This document shows positions 5,867 to 8,368 of a stretch of DNA of 8,368 nt, piece after piece; position 1 is the stretch's first letter, and each line of letters opens with the position of its first letter. Position numbers and translations under genes: made by a program. The notes under the pieces were generated by a model that worked only from the letters and a program-made list of their open reading frames with translations, searched no databases and was not told the origin of the DNA. Source of the stretch: Dehalococcoidia bacterium CG2_30_46_9 (lineage in GTDB: Bacteria; Chloroflexota; Dehalococcoidia; GIF9; AB-539-J10); NCBI GenBank assembly GCA_001873005.1, contig MNYE01000018.1, positions 1 through 8,368 of the forward strand, given 5' to 3'.

Positions 5867-5920
5867 TATTTATAGCCAAGCGCATAAATCAGCGCACAAC
5901 TCTACCTGTCATTGCGAGCG
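5867..5920. repeat. Short copy of the TGTCATTGCGAG intergenic repeat, with flanking promoter-like part
   Basis: TGTCATTGCGAGCG (5907-5920) is the arm sequence that also begins the element at 8141. Homology with the pyk upstream region continues leftward: CGCATAAATCA is identical at 5881-5891 and 8114-8124, followed in both by CACAA and CCTGTCATTG. Overall about 38 of 53 aligned positions agree (5867-5918 versus 8100-8152, one 1-nt gap). No second arm is found here, so this is a partial copy lying against the 3' end of the 206-residue gene, 16 bp from its stop. Confidence 0.65.
5869..5899 (-). promoter_or_regulatory. Candidate promoter of the MEMO-family gene within a repeated segment
   Basis: On the minus strand TTGTGC (5899-5894) is followed after 19 bp by TATAAA (5874-5869; 5 of 6). 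The predicted start near 5862 gives a leader of about 19 nt carrying the GGTGA ribosome site. The same layout, including TGATTTATGCG in the spacer, occurs ahead of pyk at 8132-8102. The -35 and spacing are not ideal. Confidence 0.4.
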
Positions 5921-5935
5921 ATAAGACATCTTTCG

Positions 5936-6556
5936 CTACTCCTCTGTCTTAGTGGCTTGGTCACGAAGCCACCGATGAATTTCATCCAGCGCCGGTGGGA
6001 AAACGCTGAATACCTCTACATCATCAGGATATTGCAAACTACTTGCCTCCCTGATGAAAAGAAGTCCAGCTTCATCATCTTTAAGCGTCTCACTTATCTT
6101 CTTAACCATAAATTCATACCGTTTTTTTGAAGCCTCGAAGTAAGATTGAGAGACTATGCCAGCCACCTTTTCACTGATAAGTCCGAGCAAAAGACATCTT
6201 TGCCAATCTGTAACTTCCTTCAATAATTCCGCATCTTCGATTCCTTCCAGAGTAGCACCATTATCACATCTGATTTTAGCAATTTGGTAGCTACTAAGAT
6301 TGAACCTCTCAATAATTTTCATGCCTTCATCGCCGTGTACCGCAATCGACTCGTGATAAATTCGTTTTACTTTGCCAATCTTAGTCTCCAGGTTAGTTAA
6401 CTGCTCTTCTACCTGCTGCCAATAGCAAGAACATTTTTCCTTGTACTCAGATGGCATATCTTCGCCAGCAAATATCAGAGGAACCAGGTAAATTTTTTCC
6501 CCGTGCTTAAACTGCTCTGCAAGCGGCCTCTCTATTTTGCCTATTTCCGCTGTCAT
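5936..6556 (-). CDS. Unrecognised conserved-looking cytosolic protein, 206 residues
   Basis: I do not recognise this protein. It has no signal peptide, membrane span or zinc site; it is charged and mostly helical in appearance. The C-terminal part looks most constrained: EASKKRYEFMVKKISETLKDDEAGLLFIRE (141-170), then SLQYPDDVEVFSVFPPALDEIHRWLRD (173-199). The N-terminal part has KIYLVPLIFAGEDMP (21-35) and an HGDEGMKIIERF motif (74-85). Cysteines C42, C44, C97 and C121 do not form a metal motif. Steady coding character and absence of frameshifts over 618 nt, plus its place 64 bp behind pyk on the same strand, make it a real gene. No Shine-Dalgarno precedes ATG 6556 (AAATAGCA-ATG); the next Met, residue 34, would remove the conserved-looking N-terminus. 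Co-transcription with pyk is likely; a small hairpin lies between them. No function is proposed. Confidence 0.75.
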   Translation of the reverse strand: MTAEIGKIERPLAEQFKHGEKIYLVPLIFAGEDMPSEYKEKCSCYWQQVEEQLTNLETKIGKVKRIYHESIAVHGDEGMKIIERFNLSSYQIAKIRCDNGATLEGIEDAELLKEVTDWQRCLLLGLISEKVAGIVSQSYFEASKKRYEFMVKKISETLKDDEAGLLFIREASSLQYPDDVEVFSVFPPALDEIHRWLRDQATKTEE

Positions 6557-6582
6557 TGCTATTTATTTGTTAATTTTATCAT

Positions 6583-6598
6583 CTTTCCTGATGGAAAG
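6583..6598. other. Small perfect hairpin between pyk and the 206-residue gene
   Basis: CTTTCC (6583-6588) and GGAAAG (6593-6598) pair over 6 bp with a 4-nt loop. There is no U-tract on either strand, so it is a poor terminator. It could modestly stabilise the pyk 3' end or mark an RNA processing site; it could equally be chance. Confidence 0.3.
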
Positions 6599-6620
6599 TT
6601 AAATGGAGAAACAAAATTCT

Positions 6621-8054
6621 TTAATCTACCTTTTGCACCTTGAGCATGTTAGTGGTGCCTGCCATTCCAAATGGGACTCCCGCGGTGACAACAAGCAAAT
6701 CACCGCTTTTGGCTAAGCCTGATTTTACAGCTAATCGTGCCCCTTGCTCAAATATCTCTTCTACTTTGGTATAACCAATAACTCTATAGGAATATACTCC
6801 CCAAAAGAGGCAGAGTTTCCTTCTAACATCATCGCTGGGCGTGATAGCCAAGATGGGTACTTTCGGCCGATATTTGGATACCCGCTGAGCAGTGCTTCCT
6901 GAGGTAGTGTAAGCTATAATGCCCACTGCTCCAAGTTGATGTGCTACCTGACAAGCAGCGTAGCTTATAGCATCGTCGGTTTGAGACGTGAATTTTTCCT
7001 TATTTTCTGACAGGATACGTTGAAAAGGTAGTGCTTTCTCAGTCTCAATAGCAATTTGCGCCATTGTCACGACAGCTTCCTCAGGATACTTGCCAATAGC
7101 AGTTTCCTCTGAGAGCATCACCGCATCTGTGCCATCAAGGATAGCATTGGCGATATCGCTAACTTCAGCACGCGTCGGAAATGGGGAATATACCATTGAT
7201 ATTAACATCTGGGTGGCCACAATTACAGGCTTGCCAGACTGGTTGCATTTGGATATGATTTCTTTCTGTACCAAGGGCACTCTGCTTACAGGTATTTCTA
7301 CTCCAAGGTCACCCCGAGCTACCATTATGCCATCAGCCTCAGCTAAGATTTCGTCAAAGTGATCCACTGCCTCATGGCTCTCAATCTTGGCAATAAGCGG
7401 TATATTCGCGCCTCTTGCCTGGAGAAACTGTTTTATTCGCAGCACATCAGATTTTTCTTTGACAAATGAAAGAGCTACAAAATCCAGTCCATGCTCAATA
7501 CCAAAGAGCAAATCACCCAGATCATTATCAGTAGAAGATACACCGAAACCTGCACCTGGCACATTGATACCCCTCTTAGAAGTCAATACTCCACCAGTAA
7601 CCACTCTACATTTGATTTCTGTGTTGGTGATACCTACAACCTCCAGCTTAATAGTGCCATCACTCAAAAATATAGTGTCCCCTTGATTAACATACCTGGG
7701 TAAAGAAGGCAAACTAACTGATGCTATATAGGCATCACCTAGAATTGTTTTGCTAGTGAGTATAAAATCATTGCCCTTTTCCAGTGTGACAAATTCTTCT
7801 CTGAGCTTGCCAATTCTAACCTTAGCTCCGGGCAAATCTTGCAGAATAGCCAGGGGCAAGTCTAATTGTGATGAAACCTGGCGAATAAGTTCTATACGAG
7901 CGGCATGTTCTTCACGAGTACCGTGAGAGAAATTGAGCCGTGCTACATTCATCCCAGCTATAGCTAGCTTTTTTAGCATCTCGATCGAACCACATGCTGG
8001 ACCGATGGTGCACACTATCTTTGTTTTTCTAAACATACCAGAGTCCGGAATCAT
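6621..8054 (-). CDS. pyk: Pyruvate kinase
   Basis: Converts phosphoenolpyruvate and ADP to pyruvate and ATP, the last step of glycolysis, in the cytosol; 477 residues, the usual length for the form without a C-terminal PEP-utiliser domain. Domain A opens with RKTKIVCTIGPA (9-20) and NVARLNFSHG (36-45; R39, N41, S43, H44). The B lid lies at about 75-172. The active-site block AKIESHEAVDHFDEIL (222-237) holds the catalytic K223 and E225. Next come DGIMVARGDLGVEIP (241-255) and ATQML (280-284, T281). PTRAEVSDIANAILDGTDAVMLSEETAIGKYP (293-324) is intact. The C domain carries TTSGSTAQRVSKYRP (383-397) and ends VVTAGVPFGMAGTTNMLKV. One oddity: ATQMLISM has Ile where most relatives have Glu (MLESM). 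ATG 8054 is preferred over the Met at residue 7 because AGGA lies 5 nt upstream. First gene of a likely minus-strand run with the unknown 206-residue gene and perhaps the MEMO-family gene. Confidence 0.97.
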   Translation of the reverse strand: MIPDSGMFRKTKIVCTIGPACGSIEMLKKLAIAGMNVARLNFSHGTREEHAARIELIRQVSSQLDLPLAILQDLPGAKVRIGKLREEFVTLEKGNDFILTSKTILGDAYIASVSLPSLPRYVNQGDTIFLSDGTIKLEVVGITNTEIKCRVVTGGVLTSKRGINVPGAGFGVSSTDNDLGDLLFGIEHGLDFVALSFVKEKSDVLRIKQFLQARGANIPLIAKIESHEAVDHFDEILAEADGIMVARGDLGVEIPVSRVPLVQKEIISKCNQSGKPVIVATQMLISMVYSPFPTRAEVSDIANAILDGTDAVMLSEETAIGKYPEEAVVTMAQIAIETEKALPFQRILSENKEKFTSQTDDAISYAACQVAHQLGAVGIIAYTTSGSTAQRVSKYRPKVPILAITPSDDVRRKLCLFWGVYSYRVIGYTKVEEIFEQGARLAVKSGLAKSGDLLVVTAGVPFGMAGTTNMLKVQKVD

Positions 8055-8101
8055 TTATTTCCTACCAGGTTAATTTTCCCGCACCACTTTTGTAAGGTCA
8101 A

Positions 8102-8132
8102 ATTATGGTTAACCGCATAAATCATTCCACAA
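8102..8132 (-). promoter_or_regulatory. Candidate promoter of pyk, adjoining the repeat element
   Basis: On the minus strand TTGTGG (8132-8127) is followed after 19 bp by CATAAT (8107-8102; 5 of 6), predicting a start near 8095 and a leader of about 40 nt. The segment is homologous to that ahead of the MEMO-family gene. A competing choice is TTGACC (8101-8096), 17 bp, GAAAAT (8078-8073), giving a leader of about 12 nt. I cannot decide between them. Confidence 0.4.
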
Positions 8133-8140
8133 ATCCCCCC

Positions 8141-8277
8141 TGTCATTGTGAGTGAAGCGAAGCAATCTATACCATCCTACCCTGAGATTGCGGAGCTTGT
8201 TCCGAGTGTAAGCAAGGAATCCCGCTCCGAGTTTGCTTCGGCTACGCCTCGCAACCGCTATGCTCCTCGCAATGACA
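8141..8277. repeat. 137-bp intergenic element with TGTCATTG terminal inverted repeats
   Basis: TGTCATTGTGAG (8141-8152) and CTCGCAATGACA (8266-8277) are inverted copies matching at 11 of 12 bases. A nested inner hairpin is formed by GCAATCT (8162-8168) and AGATTGC (8185-8191). The rest is a mosaic of GAAGCGAAGC-, GCTCCGAG- and GGCTACGCCTCGC-like modules typical of REP/MITE-like intergenic repeats. It codes for nothing and lacks a T-tract. It fills most of the gene-free 8055-8368 stretch; besides it, that stretch holds the pyk promoter region and the edge terminator, and nothing else I can support. Confidence 0.75.
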
Positions 8278-8305
8278 TAATGCTGCTATTTTTGCAGAAC
8301 ACTAT

Positions 8306-8338
8306 AAAAAGAGAGCTTCCACAACTCGGAAGCTCTCT
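8306..8338 (-). terminator. Intrinsic terminator of a minus-strand gene beyond the right edge
   Basis: On the minus strand GAGAGCTTCC (8337-8328), a 7-nt loop and GGAAGCTCTC (8320-8311) form a perfect 10-bp stem, with one more A-T pair (8338/8310). It is followed at once by TTTTT (8310-8306). This is a strong rho-independent terminator oriented right to left. It must serve a gene starting right of the window, and it insulates pyk from that gene. On the plus strand there is no T-tract. Confidence 0.88.
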
Positions 8339-8368
8339 CAAACATACACTATTCAATTTTCAATCACC

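Noticed and set aside
5922..5951. TAAGACA / TGTCTTA inverted pair as a terminator of the 206-residue gene
   Set aside because: Only 7 bp around a 16-nt loop, no U-tract, and half of it lies inside the coding region; probably chance or repeat debris.
8281..8296. CTGC...GCAG mini-hairpin with a run of T's
   Set aside because: A four-base stem with the T's in the loop is too weak to count as a signal.
1..8368. Mobile island, phage, defence or toxin-antitoxin system
   Set aside because: No integrase, transposase, nuclease, toxin-like pair, tRNA attachment site or abrupt composition change; apart from the exported gene pair and the unknown protein the genes are housekeeping.

Overview
The window reads as an ordinary chromosomal stretch of a mid-GC, free-living bacterium. 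My best guess is a Chloroflexota/Dehalococcoidia-like lineage. That guess rests on a CBS-less GuaB3-type IMP dehydrogenase homologue, a COG1579 zinc-ribbon gene beside the RNase P RNA gene, a MEMO-family gene, and intergenic repeats beginning TGTCATTGCGAG or GTCACCCTGAG. None of these is decisive, and no rRNA or other taxonomic marker is present.

Layout, left to right. Positions 1-603 (+) hold the 3' part of a LysE-family exporter gene, cut by the window edge. It converges on guaB3 (600-1745, -), and the two stop codons overlap. After a divergent intergenic region with a good promoter facing each way comes a two-gene (+) unit (1990-3107). It encodes a small exported beta-rich protein and an exported, C-terminally membrane-anchored Ig-like protein, and is the least ordinary coding part of the window. 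A 113-bp imperfect inverted repeat follows (3128-3240). Next on + are the coiled-coil/zinc-ribbon gene (3329-4024), the RNase P RNA gene rnpB (about 4079-4501, P1 helix of 12-13 bp) and a YfcE-like metallophosphoesterase gene (4532-4999).

The right half is on the minus strand and is transcribed from right to left: pyruvate kinase (8054-6621), an unrecognised 206-residue protein (6556-5936) and a MEMO/AmmeMemoRadiSam B protein (5843-5007). The last converges on the phosphoesterase gene with a 6- to 7-bp gap. The 314 bp right of pyk (8055-8368) have no gene. They hold a promoter-like segment, a 137-bp inverted-repeat element and, at the edge, a strong minus-strand intrinsic terminator for a gene outside the window.

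Functions are mostly housekeeping: purine metabolism, glycolysis, tRNA 5' processing, phosphodiester hydrolysis and export. I see no CRISPR array, transposase, integrase, toxin-antitoxin pair or tRNA. The points most worth a second look are the WxL-like exported gene pair, the homologous repeat-plus-promoter segments ahead of both pyk and the MEMO gene, and two genes with -10-like boxes only 8-10 bp before ATG and no Shine-Dalgarno sequence.
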